From the NCBI RefSeq assembly GCF_012272835.1, contig NZ_JAAWWK010000002.1, positions 649,451 to 713,450 of the forward strand: a stretch of 64,000 bases of DNA, read 5' to 3'. This document shows, piece by piece, positions 54,772-63,554 of this stretch. This DNA comes from Spongiibacter thalassae. GTDB taxonomy: Bacteria > Pseudomonadota > Gammaproteobacteria > Pseudomonadales > Spongiibacteraceae. The position numbers and the translations under genes were made by a program. Below the pieces are notes generated by a model. It saw only the letters and a list, made by a program, of their open reading frames with translations. It was not told the origin of the DNA and did no database searches. Numbering within the stretch: position 1 is the first letter of the stretch; every line of letters begins with the position of its first letter.

Positions 54772-56604
54772 ATGGCTGAACCCTCTGAATTCGATCACAA
54801 GCGTTTCCTCGCCACAGTTACCCGCAAACCCGGTGTCTATGTCATGCTCAATGACAAGTCCGAGGTGCTTTACGTGGGTAAGGCAAAAAACCTGCGCAAT
54901 CGCCTGGGCAGCTATTTTCGCAGCGCCGGGCTGACCAACAAGACTCTGGCCCTGGTGGCCCGGATCGCCAATATCGAAGTCACGGTGACCAGTACCGAGC
55001 GCGAAGCGCTGTTGCTGGAACAGAACCTGATCAAGCAGTACCGACCGCCCTATAATATTCTGCTGCGGGACGATAAATCCTATCCCTATATATACCTGAG
55101 CGACCACCGGCACCCGCGGCTGAGTATTCACCGGGGCGCCAAACGGGGCAAAGGGCAGTATTTCGGCCCCTACCCCAGTGCGGGCGCCGTTCGGGAAAGC
55201 CTGAGCTGGCTACAGAAGGTGTTCAAGGTGCGCCAGTGCGAGGACAGCTACTACCGCAATCGCAGTCGCCCGTGTTTGCAGTACCAGATTGGTCGCTGCA
55301 CCGGTCCCTGTGCGGGAATGGTCAGCGACGATGATTACCTGAGGGATGTTCAACACAGCGAGATGTTTCTCACCGGTAAAAGCGACGCCCTGCGGCTCGC
55401 GCTGGCAGATGATATGGAACGCCATGCCGAGGCGCTGGAATTTGAGAAAGCCGCAGAACTGCGCGATCGAATCGGCTTTCTGCAGCAGGTGCAGGCGAGC
55501 CAGTGTATCGAAGGAGAATCCGGCGACCTGGATATTATCGCCGGGGTGGTGGCTGCGGGTATGAGCTGCATCCAGCTGCTCTACGTTCGAGGCGGGCGGG
55601 TGCTGGGCAGTCGCAGTTATTTCCCCAAGAGCGCCTTGGAAGAAGGCGTTGAGCGTCATATTGAGGCATTTATTGCCCAGCACTACCTGGCGGGCAGCGG
55701 TGTTGTGGATATGCCGCGAGAGTTGCTGTGCAATGTTGAACTGCCCGACGCGTCACTGTTGGCGAGTAGCCTGAGTGAGCACTGTGAGCGCAAGGTGGTG
55801 ATCTCCACCCGGGTGCGGGCCAACCGGGCAAAATGGTTGCAGCTGGCGGTGACCGCAGCGGAACAGAACTTGCGTAATAAACTGGCGGCCTCAGCGAGCA
55901 TGGCCGGGCGCTTTCAGGCCTTGCAGGAGGCGCTGGACCTCGACAGCTTGCCGGAGCGGCTGGAGTGCTTTGATATCAGCCACAGCAGTGGTGAAGCGAC
56001 GGTGGCCTCCTGCGTGGTATTCGACAGCAATGGCCCACTGAAGTCCGACTATCGGCTGATGAACATAGAAGGCGTTGTCGGCGGCGATGACTACGCTGCC
56101 ATGCGCCAGGCGCTGACACGTCGCTACAAGCGTATCAGCAGCGGTGAAATTCCGCGCCCCGACCTGCTGTTGATAGACGGTGGCAAAGGTCAGCTGCGTC
56201 AGGCGCAGGAAGTTATGGCCGAGCTGGGTGTGGTCGATTTGATGATGCTCGGGGTGGCCAAGGGAAGTGATCGTCGCGCGGGGCTCGAGGTGTTGATTCG
56301 CGGAGACAATGGTCGTGAGATCACCCTGCCGGACAACAGCCCGGCACTGCACCTGATTCAGCACATTCGCGACGAATCCCACCGTTTCGCGGTAACAGGC
56401 CACAAGGCGCGGCGGGATAAGGCCCGCCGAACCTCCGGCCTTGAGTCTATTCCGGGAGTGGGAGCCAAGCGGCGACGGGACTTGCTGCGTCAGTTTGGCG
56501 GCTTGCAGGCCATTCGCCAGGCCAGCATCAAGGATTTGAGCACTGTTCCGGGTATTAGCGAGAAAATCGCGCGGGATATCTATGAAGGACTGCGCAGTGA
56601 GTAG
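54772..56604 (+). CDS. uvrC: Excinuclease ABC subunit C
   Basis: A 610-residue subunit of nucleotide-excision repair that makes both incisions. The GIY-YIG domain ([27 protein letters not shown]) is at the start, followed by a UvrBC motif ([16 protein letters not shown]), the RNase-H-like endonuclease domain ([21 protein letters not shown]) and C-terminal helix-hairpin-helix ([18 protein letters not shown]). It starts eight bases after gacA, so the two are co-transcribed. Confidence 0.97.
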   Translation: MAEPSEFDHKRFLATVTRKPGVYVMLNDKSEVLYVGKAKNLRNRLGSYFRSAGLTNKTLALVARIANIEVTVTSTEREALLLEQNLIKQYRPPYNILLRDDKSYPYIYLSDHRHPRLSIHRGAKRGKGQYFGPYPSAGAVRESLSWLQKVFKVRQCEDSYYRNRSRPCLQYQIGRCTGPCAGMVSDDDYLRDVQHSEMFLTGKSDALRLALADDMERHAEALEFEKAAELRDRIGFLQQVQASQCIEGESGDLDIIAGVVAAGMSCIQLLYVRGGRVLGSRSYFPKSALEEGVERHIEAFIAQHYLAGSGVVDMPRELLCNVELPDASLLASSLSEHCERKVVISTRVRANRAKWLQLAVTAAEQNLRNKLAASASMAGRFQALQEALDLDSLPERLECFDISHSSGEATVASCVVFDSNGPLKSDYRLMNIEGVVGGDDYAAMRQALTRRYKRISSGEIPRPDLLLIDGGKGQLRQAQEVMAELGVVDLMMLGVAKGSDRRAGLEVLIRGDNGREITLPDNSPALHLIQHIRDESHRFAVTGHKARRDKARRTSGLESIPGVGAKRRRDLLRQFGGLQAIRQASIKDLSTVPGISEKIARDIYEGLRSE

Positions 56605-56645
56605 AAAAGCACTAGAATGGTGCCGCCGAAACTGTTGAGAGTCTT

Positions 56646-57206
56646 ATGAATATACCCAATGCCCTGACACTTTTCAGAATACTGTTGATACCGGTGTTCG
56701 TAGTGCTGTTCTATTTGCCGATACCCCAGTCCTATACCGCTACCGCGCTGGTGTTTGCGTTGGCGGGGGTTACAGATTGGCTGGACGGCTATCTGGCGAG
56801 GAAGTTGGGGCAGTCTACGCCCCTGGGCGCATTTCTGGACCCGGTGGCAGACAAGCTGATGGTTGCGGTTGCCCTGGCACTGCTGATCGAGCGTTATGAT
56901 GCCTGGTGGTTTACCGTGCCGGCGGTGATTGTTATTGGCCGTGAAATTGTGATTTCGGCACTGCGGGAGTGGATGGCGGAACTGGGTAAGCGCACCAGTG
57001 TGGCGGTGTCGTACATTGGCAAGGTGAAAACGGCGGCCCAGATCGTCGCCATTGTTGGCTTGTTAATGGTTGATCCCACCGTTGGTGGTCACTGGTACAT
57101 CGCCAGCATGAGCTGCATGTATGTCGCCGCTGTACTCACGTTGTGGTCGATGTTGATCTATCTTCACGCCGCGTGGCCAGACCTTCGCGACTCAGGGGCG
57201 GAATAG
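56646..57206 (+). CDS. pgsA: Phosphatidylglycerophosphate synthase
   Basis: A 186-residue integral membrane CDP-alcohol phosphatidyltransferase. The catalytic motif D-G-x2-A-R-x8-G-x3-D-x3-D is present as [20 protein letters not shown] followed by LDPVADK. It commits CDP-diacylglycerol to phosphatidylglycerol. Four to six membrane spans. It ends the gacA-uvrC-pgsA unit directly ahead of the tRNA operon. Confidence 0.95.
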   Translation: MNIPNALTLFRILLIPVFVVLFYLPIPQSYTATALVFALAGVTDWLDGYLARKLGQSTPLGAFLDPVADKLMVAVALALLIERYDAWWFTVPAVIVIGREIVISALREWMAELGKRTSVAVSYIGKVKTAAQIVAIVGLLMVDPTVGGHWYIASMSCMYVAAVLTLWSMLIYLHAAWPDLRDSGAE

Positions 57207-57247
57207 CGCCCCGACGTTAAAAAATTGCGAAAAATCAGCAACTTTCC

Positions 57248-57275
57248 TTGACAGCGCGCAGTGAGTGACTAGAAT
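57248..57275 (+). promoter_or_regulatory. Strong promoter of the tRNA-Gly/tRNA-Cys operon
   Basis: A perfect TTGACA (57248-57253) and TAGAAT (57270-57275) are separated by 16 bases. The GGCGCC that follows is a GC-rich discriminator typical of stable-RNA promoters under stringent control. Confidence 0.8.
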
Positions 57276-57322
57276 AGGCGCCTTCTTGAACAGCAGGCCA
57301 ACGGCAGGTTTGTTCAGATATT

Positions 57323-57398
57323 GCGGGATTAGCTCAGTTGGTAGAGCGGTACCTTGCCAAGGTACAGGTCGTCGGTTCGAACCCGATATCCCGCTCCA
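57323..57398 (+). tRNA. tRNA-Gly (GCC)
   Basis: A 76-base cloverleaf with CCA encoded. Acceptor stem GCGGGAT/ATCCCGC with U discriminator; D-loop AGCTCAGTTGGTAGAG; anticodon GCC at 57356-57358; T-loop GGTTCGAACC. It is followed 68 bases later by tRNA-Cys in the same operon, the order seen in glyW-cysT of E. coli. Confidence 0.97.
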
Positions 57399-57466
57399 AT
57401 TATTGCCTGTGAAAACCCGGTTATCGTGCCGGTGTACACGAAAACGTGTAGAACAAAACGATCAAA

Positions 57467-57540
57467 GGCGCGGTGGCAGAGTGGTCATGCAGCGGACTGC
57501 AACTCCGTGTACGCCGGTTCGATTCCGACCCGCGCCTCCA
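57467..57540 (+). tRNA. tRNA-Cys (GCA)
   Basis: A 74-base cloverleaf with CCA encoded. Acceptor stem GGCGCGG/CCGCGCC with U discriminator, anticodon GCA at 57499-57501, T-arm GGTTCGATTCC. The tRNA-Leu that usually follows is about 6 kb away at 63555. Confidence 0.97.
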
Positions 57541-57617
57541 TTTCTACGGGACTCTCCCGATCAATAACCACTCTCCGCAAGTATTCAATCGCCATATTCG
57601 GCATGTCTGCGTGTGTT

Positions 57618-57652
57618 GGGGTCTGTCCCCTCCGAAAGCGGGGACAGACCCC
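57618..57652 (+). repeat. REP-like palindrome, copy 1
   Basis: GGGGTCTGTCCCC and GGGGACAGACCCC are perfect 13-base inverted arms around the 9-base loop TCCGAAAGC. Palindromes with this core are common in gammaproteobacterial intergenic DNA and are thought to be moved by REP-associated Y1 transposases. No such transposase is in the window. It could also act as a transcript-end hairpin after the tRNA operon. Confidence 0.85.
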
Positions 57653-57664
57653 GATACCGGCCAT

Positions 57665-57697
57665 GGGGTCTGTCCCTCGTTTTGGGGGACAGACCCC
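57665..57697 (+). repeat. REP-like palindrome, copy 2
   Basis: GGGGTCTGTCCC and GGGACAGACCCC form 12-base arms around a 9-base loop with a T run (TCGTTTTGG). It is a near copy of the palindrome 12 bases upstream, so the two make a tandem, BIME-like unit in the 260-base gap after tRNA-Cys. The rest of the gap (57541-57610 and 57700-57800) shows nothing recognisable. Confidence 0.8.
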
Positions 57698-57800
57698 TGT
57701 GATTGAAATATACGTTCGCTGAGAGATTGTTTATCGCATGGGGGAGGTGGAGAGTAGGGCACGTCAGATCGACCTGCCCTTCATTAAAGGCGGGGTAGGG

Positions 57801-58391
57801 TTAGGCTTGCTTGCTGACCGGTGGGTAGTGTGAGTCCCAGCGTTGGTGGAAGGTTTTGCTGAATATCTCCCAGCTGATAGGCATTTTCTGCGCCCAGCGG
57901 CCTGGCAGGTTGCTTAATGGTACGGCGATACCGCCACATTCGCGCCAAAACAGCCACTCGCAGTGAATGTGGGCAGGCATGCGTTCGGCGATTTGCCGCG
58001 ACGCGGGTGACAGCGAACGCTTGCGCAGGTCGGTGCGCTTCAGTGTGATGGTTTCAATCAGGCTGGTGCCTTCACTCAGGGCAAACATAATTGCGGCGCG
58101 CTCTCCGCGGTCAAAACGGGAGATCAGAATGCTGACGTCAGACATCGAGCCGAGGTCGCTGGGCATCAGGCGGGCACCATCGTCGATCCAGCCGTTCTGT
58201 TGTGCCTGTCGGCCAGCAACCTTTAGGCGGTGAATGGCGTCGGCGCGGGCCGCTTTGCCATCGACCATCTCAATACGCATAAGAAAATCCAGCAAGTCTT
58301 CGTGGCGAAGGGCTTTTACCGGAACGTCGTAAAAGGAGCTCTGCTTGAAACAGCGCAAGTCTACAAAGCAGTTCAGATCTGAAAAACGCAT
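57801..58391 (-). CDS. Unknown 196-residue protein
   Basis: Not recognised. The protein is soluble (no signal peptide or span). It begins RFSDLNCFVDLRCFKQSSFYDVPVK and has five Cys overall (residues 8, 14 and 144 among them). The middle has GERAAIMFALSEGTSLIETITLKRTDLRKRSLSP, and a Trp-rich end (CEWLFWRECGG, NLPGRWAQK, WEIFSKTFHQRW). ATG 58391 is chosen because the long upstream open frame has no ribosome site and crosses a promoter candidate. It lies between the REP-like palindromes and the arsenic operon, facing the tRNAs. A role cannot be inferred. Confidence 0.6.
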   Translation of the reverse strand: MRFSDLNCFVDLRCFKQSSFYDVPVKALRHEDLLDFLMRIEMVDGKAARADAIHRLKVAGRQAQQNGWIDDGARLMPSDLGSMSDVSILISRFDRGERAAIMFALSEGTSLIETITLKRTDLRKRSLSPASRQIAERMPAHIHCEWLFWRECGGIAVPLSNLPGRWAQKMPISWEIFSKTFHQRWDSHYPPVSKQA

Positions 58392-58424
58392 AATTATTTT
58401 CCCGCCTTTGTTTCTAACGCTTTT

Positions 58425-58453
58425 AGTATGCGTCGGCGTAGGGGTTTGCACAA
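58425..58453 (-). promoter_or_regulatory. Candidate promoter of the unknown gene at 57801
   Basis: On the reverse strand TTGTGC (58448-58453) and CATACT (58425-58430) are separated by 17 bases. Each is a middling match to -35 and -10. It lies 34 bases before the chosen ATG. Confidence 0.35.
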
Positions 58454-58573
58454 TAGTGACTACGTAAAAATGCGTATTGTCACAGTTTAATGTGCACCCC
58501 ATCTCCTTTTTGGGTAATGCCCTCCGCTGGTTATGCGTGCCGTAGTGTTTGTTAAGTTTTTGATATAAAAGTA

Positions 58574-59596
58574 TTAATTTCCATCTTGTGATGTTGGGAA
58601 GTAAGCCCGACTGCGGTTCGCAAGGGCCACCAGTGACAGCATGACAGGCACCTCGACGAGAACGCCAACCACCGTTGCCAGAGCGGCGCCGGAATGCAAA
58701 CCGAATACGGAAATGGCCACCGCGACGGCAAGTTCGAAAAAATTGGAGGTGGCGATCATGCACGCGGGCGCTGCGATGTTGTGGGGCAGGCGCAGTTTCC
58801 AGGCGATGCCGTAGGCGATAAAGAAAATGCCGTAGGTCTGAATGAGCAGGGGGATTGCGATCATCACAATAATCTGCGGCGAATTCAGCAATACATCTGC
58901 CTGAAAGGCAAACAGTAGTACTACGGTGGCCAGCAGGCCGAGAATGGACCAGGGTTTGATAGCCTTGCTCAGCTTGCCCAGGGCCTCCGGTTGGAGTGCG
59001 CGGCGGGTGAGAATCCCGGCAGCCAGAGGCAGTATCACGTAAAGGACCACTGACAGCAGCAGGGTCTGCCAGGGGATGTAAATGTCGTTAAGCCCCAGCA
59101 GCAGGGCGCAAATCGGCGCAAAGGCGAACACCATGATGATGTCGTTGACCGAAACCTGCACCAGTGTGTAATTGGGATCACCCTTGGTCAGCTGACTCCA
59201 AACAAACACCATGGCGGTGCACGGAGCAACCCCGAGAAGAATCATGCCCGCAATGTATTCCTTGGCTGAAGCGGGATCGACCCAGTCGGCGAACAGAAAC
59301 TCAAAGAACAAATAGGCGAGCAGGGTCATGGTCAGTGGCTTGAGTAGCCAGTTGATAATCACCGTTAGCACAATGCCTTTGGGGCGGCGTCCGGCCTCCA
59401 GAATGGCGGAAAATTCAATTTGCAGCATCATCGGGTAAATCATCAGCCAGATTAACGCTGCTACCACCAGGTTAACGTGGGCATATTCCCATGAGGCAAC
59501 TACTGCGAAGGCGTCCGGGGCCAGCGTGCCGGCGGCGACACCCAGCAAAATAGCAAGACCCACCCACAGGCTCAAAAAACGCTCAAATACACCCAT
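58574..59596 (-). CDS. acr3: Arsenite efflux permease, ACR3 family
   Basis: A 340-residue, ten-span inner-membrane transporter that expels arsenite. The conserved Cys126 lies in [24 protein letters not shown] and the late Glu in [17 protein letters not shown], both typical of ACR3. ATG 59596 has AGGGGAA six bases upstream and starts one base after arsC ends. Last gene of the arsR-arsC-acr3 operon. Confidence 0.95.
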   Translation of the reverse strand: MGVFERFLSLWVGLAILLGVAAGTLAPDAFAVVASWEYAHVNLVVAALIWLMIYPMMLQIEFSAILEAGRRPKGIVLTVIINWLLKPLTMTLLAYLFFEFLFADWVDPASAKEYIAGMILLGVAPCTAMVFVWSQLTKGDPNYTLVQVSVNDIIMVFAFAPICALLLGLNDIYIPWQTLLLSVVLYVILPLAAGILTRRALQPEALGKLSKAIKPWSILGLLATVVLLFAFQADVLLNSPQIIVMIAIPLLIQTYGIFFIAYGIAWKLRLPHNIAAPACMIATSNFFELAVAVAISVFGLHSGAALATVVGVLVEVPVMLSLVALANRSRAYFPTSQDGN

Positions 59597-59597
59597 T

Positions 59598-60083
59598 TCA
59601 GTTCCCCTTGCCAGTTGTCGCGCCAGTGCTTGCCAATGCGGCGGGCCAGTCTGTCGTGGGAAGGCCCCGCTGAACGAGGTCGAGGAGCAGTGCACAGCGC
59701 TGCCGAATTTCTTCGATACAGGCGGTAAAGGCGTCGTCGATTTCCTGCTCACTGCCAGCGATCGAGGAGGGGTCTTTCAGCGGCCAGTGAATTTTCAGAG
59801 CATTCCCCAGCCAGAGCGGACAGGCTTCCCCGGCGGCGGAGTCGCACACAGTTATGACAACATCGGCGGCAAAGTCTTCGATATCGTCCCAGGATTTACT
59901 GTGAAGGCCAGTGGTGTCGATGCCTTCCCGGCGCAGATGTGCGATCGACAGGGGGTGAACCTGGCCAGAGGCGGCGCTGCCTGCGCTTGCCACGGCAATG
60001 TCGTTACCGGCGATGTCCCGCAGCAGGGCTTCGCTGAGAATGCTTCGGCAGCGGTTGTGGGTGCAGACGAACAAGATATTCAT
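59598..60083 (-). CDS. arsC: Arsenate reductase, low-molecular-weight-phosphatase type
   Basis: A 161-residue thiol arsenate reductase. The P-loop CTHNRCRS (Cys7, Cys12) and the two resolving Cys in [10 protein letters not shown] (Cys80, Cys88) are the set used by thioredoxin- or glutaredoxin-coupled ArsC enzymes. It converts arsenate to arsenite for export by Acr3. It lies 23 bases after arsR. Confidence 0.92.
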   Translation of the reverse strand: MNILFVCTHNRCRSILSEALLRDIAGNDIAVASAGSAASGQVHPLSIAHLRREGIDTTGLHSKSWDDIEDFAADVVITVCDSAAGEACPLWLGNALKIHWPLKDPSSIAGSEQEIDDAFTACIEEIRQRCALLLDLVQRGLPTTDWPAALASTGATTGKGN

Positions 60084-60106
60084 GGGGATTTCCTTCGCTA
60101 ATATTC

Positions 60107-60451
60107 TCAGTTGCAGCGGCTATCTTCCGCGCAGCTAACGGGTGGCTGGGGGAGGTTGAATTGGTTTTTCAGGGTGTGACTGGTGTGCGCAACGATCTCG
60201 CTCGCCCAGTCCGGTAGCTGCGGGTGCAGTCGATAATAAACCCACTTTCCCCGACGCTCTGCCGCAAGCAAGGAGCAGTTTTTCAGCTCGGCGAGGTGCC
60301 GGGACATTTTGGGTTGGCTAACGTTCAGCGCGTCACACAGGTCGCAAACGCACAGTTCACCGGCGAGGTAGATCAAGCCAATACTGTGTAGTCGCGTCTC
60401 TTCCGACAGGCATTTGAATAGCTGCAAGGGCGACAGGCTGGTTGGCGTCAC
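60107..60451 (-). CDS. arsR: Arsenic-responsive repressor ArsR
   Basis: A 114-residue winged-helix repressor. The metalloid-binding motif ELCVCDLC (Cys34, Cys36, Cys39) precedes the recognition helix VSQPKMSRHLAELK. It releases its operator when arsenite binds. GTG 60451 has AAGGAAG upstream. It leads the operon and presumably controls it through the palindrome at 60489. Confidence 0.95.
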   Translation of the reverse strand: MTPTSLSPLQLFKCLSEETRLHSIGLIYLAGELCVCDLCDALNVSQPKMSRHLAELKNCSLLAAERRGKWVYYRLHPQLPDWASEIVAHTSHTLKNQFNLPQPPVSCAEDSRCN

Positions 60452-60486
60452 GGTGCTTCCTTCTTTGGGGCATTTTGTTGGCAGGT

Positions 60487-60515
60487 ATCATATGCGAAAA
60501 AACATATATATGGAA
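60487..60515 (-). promoter_or_regulatory. ars operon promoter with ArsR-type operator
   Basis: On the reverse strand TTCCAT (60510-60515) and TATGAT (60487-60492) are separated by 17 bases. Between and over them lie CATATG (60489-60494) and CATATATATG (60503-60512), an AT-rich inverted repeat with an 8-base spacer. ArsR operators of this AT-rich, promoter-overlapping type are common. ArsR binding here is inferred. Confidence 0.6.
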
Positions 60516-60742
60516 TAGTGAATGTGTTTGTCGGCATACGTAAATCCCTTACATCGCAAATGCGCTAAAACGGTTAGTGTGTAACGCAGATTGGGAGAGC
60601 GTGGCAGCGCTAATTGGATCATTGCTGCGGTAGGTACTTATTTGCCGAGTAAGGCGAACGAGCGTGATGCGTTGGGTCAACCAAAGGCCGCAACAGCGGC
60701 GATGCAACTTAATTTTCCGGAGCCGATGAACAGGAGGTGCCA

Positions 60743-61117
60743 ATGATAGTCAGATCGATAGTATTTTTGGCGACCGCTGTGCTTGTCGTTGTTGTCGGCC
60801 CATTTGCCTGTTCCGGCCAGGAGCAGCAGCGGCAGGATCAGGCGCAGGAAAAGCGCACGCGGATCCAGACCTTGTACGATATTCCCGTGCTCGCGCTATT
60901 GCAGTCAGGGGAGCAGACATTCGACGGAGTGGAGATGAACCTGCGTCATCAGGCAGGGGTGAGTTCGCCACTTCTTGAACGCCTTCGCATCGAGGGCTAC
61001 TCTGTGGTTTACGCGAATCCGGCGTTTGAAATTATTCGTATAAAAATTTCCAGCCGCGACGAGCTGGAGCGCTTGCAGCAGTTTGAAGGCGTAACAATGG
61101 TGAGTTTGGATGACTGA
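60743..61117 (+). CDS. Small secreted protein resembling a peptidase propeptide
   Basis: A 124-residue protein with a hydrophobic signal segment (about 5-22, PFACSGQ; not a canonical lipobox). A Gln/Arg-rich linker leads to a compact domain (45-124). Its C-terminal half, GYSVVYANPAFEIIRIKISS followed by RDELERLQQFEGVTMVSL, parallels residues 88-130 of the next gene product (ATLRISHASELEQLATLPWV). It may therefore be a stand-alone propeptide or inhibitor-like domain for that peptidase (inference from visual alignment). ATG 60743 has AGGAGG five bases upstream. The peptidase gene starts 29 bases after it, so they are probably one operon. Confidence 0.65.
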   Translation: MIVRSIVFLATAVLVVVVGPFACSGQEQQRQDQAQEKRTRIQTLYDIPVLALLQSGEQTFDGVEMNLRHQAGVSSPLLERLRIEGYSVVYANPAFEIIRIKISSRDELERLQQFEGVTMVSLDD

Positions 61118-61146
61118 CCGCTCGACTCCCTGTAACAGGATTCTCT

Positions 61147-63468
61147 ATGCCAAACCGACCCGAGTTTCGCTCTCGCAGTTGCTTGATCCCTTTTGTGCTT
61201 GCTGGTTTGGCGTGGTCGCCACTAGTGGCGCTAGCCGCCGATGGCGGGTTCGTCGGTAAAAATGGCAAGCTAGGCAGTCACCTGCAAGATCACTTCTTCA
61301 GTAGCGCTGACGGCGCGCGTGTGCAGCGCAGTACTCGGCTGTCGGTGGAGCGTAGTGACCTCGTGGTGGTCAGTCTGGAGTCGCTGGACTACGCCGGCGC
61401 CGCTGCGCGCTTCAGCGAATTAGGTTTAGTCCCGGAGTTCGTCAGTCGCGACGGTCGTTCCGCCACGCTCAGGATCAGCCATGCCTCAGAGCTTGAGCAA
61501 TTGGCAACATTGCCCTGGGTCAGCAGTATTCGCACCGCGCCGCCCGCCATTTTGCGCCGGGGCAGTGTAACCAGTCGCGCGGGTCTAGCCATGCGCAGCG
61601 ACCAGATGGCCAGTCGCTACAGTGTTGACGGCGAAGGTCAGATTGTCGGCATTCTCTCAGACAGTTTTGCCGTGACCGACGATGTGCGAACAACCTCGAC
61701 CACACCGGCGCGGGGAGTGGCTGGCCAACTGCAGGGTAGCAAGCCACAGCGAAGCGGCGACTTACCGTCATCGGTGCGTTTATTCAAAGACGCCACAAGC
61801 GGTACCGATGAGGGCGCTGCGATGGCGGAATTGGTGCATGACGTGGCCCCAGGGGCAGCGTTGGCCTTCCACACCGCAGGCGTGAGTCGACAGGAATTTG
61901 CACAAGGTATCGATACCCTGTGCAGCAATGGTAATGCCACGATTGTGGTCGATGATATTCTGTTTGTCGTCGAGAACAACTACCAGGACGACCTGCCAGC
62001 CATCGCCGCTGGTCGATGCGTTGAGCAGGGCATTCCCTATCTCTCTGCGGTGGGCAACGATGGTGATCAAGGCCATCGTTATGTGTTTCGCGACGCTAAC
62101 CCCGTAGTAGATGAAAACGGCACCGAAAACGTGCCCACCGGCAACGACCTTCACAACTGGTCAGAGGAGGGGACAGACCCCTACCTTGAACTGACGTTGC
62201 CGCCAAATTCCCAGCTGTATGTGGTTCTGAATTGGAACCAGCCCGGTGCGACGGTGCGCTCCGACCGTGGCGCGCAAATTGACCTTGACCTTTACGTCAC
62301 CACAGAGCGAAGGGTGTCGTCGATGCAGAGCGGTCAACCCGGCTTTGTGGCCAGTAGCCGTGATCCCCAGGGGAGCACGGGTGCGCCCTCCGGCGACCCC
62401 GTCGAGTGGGTTGAACTGGTTACCGAGGGTGCGCCAAAGACCTTTTACATAGCGGTAGAGCATTACAAAGGTCGGCAGGACACCATCCCTCAGCAGCCCT
62501 CTGTACCCCTGGAATTTCGCCTGCTGTATACCGGCGCAGATGTGTTGGAGGCCAAGCCCGCCTTCAACTATGCCAGCAGCTGGGGCCATGCGCTTGCCCC
62601 CGGTATTATCTCTGTCGCAGCGGTGCCCTGGTGGGAGTCGCCGGAATTTGTCCCGGAAAAATACACCACTGGCGCGATTGACCCTGAATCCTTCACCTCA
62701 CGGGGGGGCGTTCAGCCGGTGCAGTTTGATCGCAATGGCAACTACCTGGTGTCGCAGCGTTATGCTCCGACCATCAGCGCTATCGACGGCAATAACAACA
62801 CCTTTCTCGGTGGTTTAACCGGTACGCCACGGGAAAGTGGTGAGCACGATGAATTTCCCAATTTCTTTGGTACCTCTGCAGCAGCGCCCAACCTGGCGGC
62901 TGCCCTGGCGATACTCAAGCAGACATTTCCGGCGGCAACCCTCGCCGATCTGCGGGCGGCGTTAGCGGATTCGGCGATTGACGTTACCGGGTTTCGGGCT
63001 GCGGCTGGCCCCGATGATGTTACAGGCGCTGGATTGATCGACGTAGATGCCGCCGCAGTGCTACTACAGGAGCGGGTTGGGCGCGACGGAGCACCGCCAG
63101 CTCCTGGCCCTGCTCCTGCACCGTCGGTGGGTAGTGGCGGTGGCGGGGGTGGCCCTTGTTTTATCGCCACCGCAGCCTATGGCAGCTTTCTGGCCGACGA
63201 AGTTTGGGTGCTTCGTAAGTTTCGCGACGAGGTGCTGCTCAGCTTCCCGCTGGGCCGTCATTTCGTCGAATTTTACTACCGCCACTCGCCGCCGCTGGCC
63301 AATGCCATTGCAGAATCGCCCTCGGCGCGGGCAGTGGTAAGGGTGGGCTTAAGCCCGTTGATAATGGCGATTAAATACCCCGCCACTGCACTTTGCCTGT
63401 TACTCGCTATGATAGGTGGTGGAGTGATTTACCTACAGCGCCGCCAAGTGCTGGAAAAAGCCAGCTAA
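61147..63468 (+). CDS. Subtilase-like serine peptidase with CFI-box C-terminal region
   Basis: 773 residues: signal peptide (ends near ALAADG), propeptide-like domain (about 65-135), peptidase domain (about 160-660), a Pro/Gly linker, a CFI-box (Cys671 in PCFIATAAYG, then RKFRDEVLL and FYYRHSPP) and a final membrane span (about 747-765). The Ser577 motif GTSAAAPN and Asp172 in LSDSF are clear. The usual HGTHVA is missing: DEGAAMAELVHD stands there, with Glu222 at the His position and Glu228/Asp232 spaced as in sedolisins. It may be a divergent subtilase or sedolisin-like enzyme. The C-terminus suggests processing and anchoring by a dedicated sorting enzyme. A REP-core match lies in frame at 62169. 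Confidence 0.85.
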   Translation: MPNRPEFRSRSCLIPFVLAGLAWSPLVALAADGGFVGKNGKLGSHLQDHFFSSADGARVQRSTRLSVERSDLVVVSLESLDYAGAAARFSELGLVPEFVSRDGRSATLRISHASELEQLATLPWVSSIRTAPPAILRRGSVTSRAGLAMRSDQMASRYSVDGEGQIVGILSDSFAVTDDVRTTSTTPARGVAGQLQGSKPQRSGDLPSSVRLFKDATSGTDEGAAMAELVHDVAPGAALAFHTAGVSRQEFAQGIDTLCSNGNATIVVDDILFVVENNYQDDLPAIAAGRCVEQGIPYLSAVGNDGDQGHRYVFRDANPVVDENGTENVPTGNDLHNWSEEGTDPYLELTLPPNSQLYVVLNWNQPGATVRSDRGAQIDLDLYVTTERRVSSMQSGQPGFVASSRDPQGSTGAPSGDPVEWVELVTEGAPKTFYIAVEHYKGRQDTIPQQPSVPLEFRLLYTGADVLEAKPAFNYASSWGHALAPGIISVAAVPWWESPEFVPEKYTTGAIDPESFTSRGGVQPVQFDRNGNYLVSQRYAPTISAIDGNNNTFLGGLTGTPRESGEHDEFPNFFGTSAAAPNLAAALAILKQTFPAATLADLRAALADSAIDVTGFRAAAGPDDVTGAGLIDVDAAAVLLQERVGRDGAPPAPGPAPAPSVGSGGGGGGPCFIATAAYGSFLADEVWVLRKFRDEVLLSFPLGRHFVEFYYRHSPPLANAIAESPSARAVVRVGLSPLIMAIKYPATALCLLLAMIGGGVIYLQRRQVLEKAS
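62169..62181 (+). repeat. REP-core sequence inside the peptidase gene
   Basis: GGGGACAGACCCC matches exactly one arm of the REP-like palindromes at 57618 and 57665 (14 bases identical including the next T for copy 2). It lies in frame, encoding EGTDP within SEEGTDPYLEL, with no partner arm nearby. It could be chance or a remnant. Confidence 0.5.
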
Positions 63469-63554
63469 GACGTTGATTTTCGGGGGCTATGCTATTAGAC
63501 TCCCGAACCTTCTCTACTGCCTTGAGCGCCTTTGCCCTCATTGCCAGCCCTTCC

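Noticed and set aside
58450-58480. ACAATA...TATTGT inverted repeat before the unknown gene
   Set aside because: Arms of six bases with a 19-base spacer in AT-rich DNA; likely by chance.
60549-60743. 64-codon reverse open frame in the gap between arsR and the small secreted protein
   Set aside because: No ribosome site, no motif, low-information composition.
57541-63554. Integrase-type attachment sites flanking the accessory interval
   Set aside because: No copy of the 3' end of tRNA-Cys near tRNA-Leu, nor of tRNA-Leu near tRNA-Cys, and no recombinase gene.
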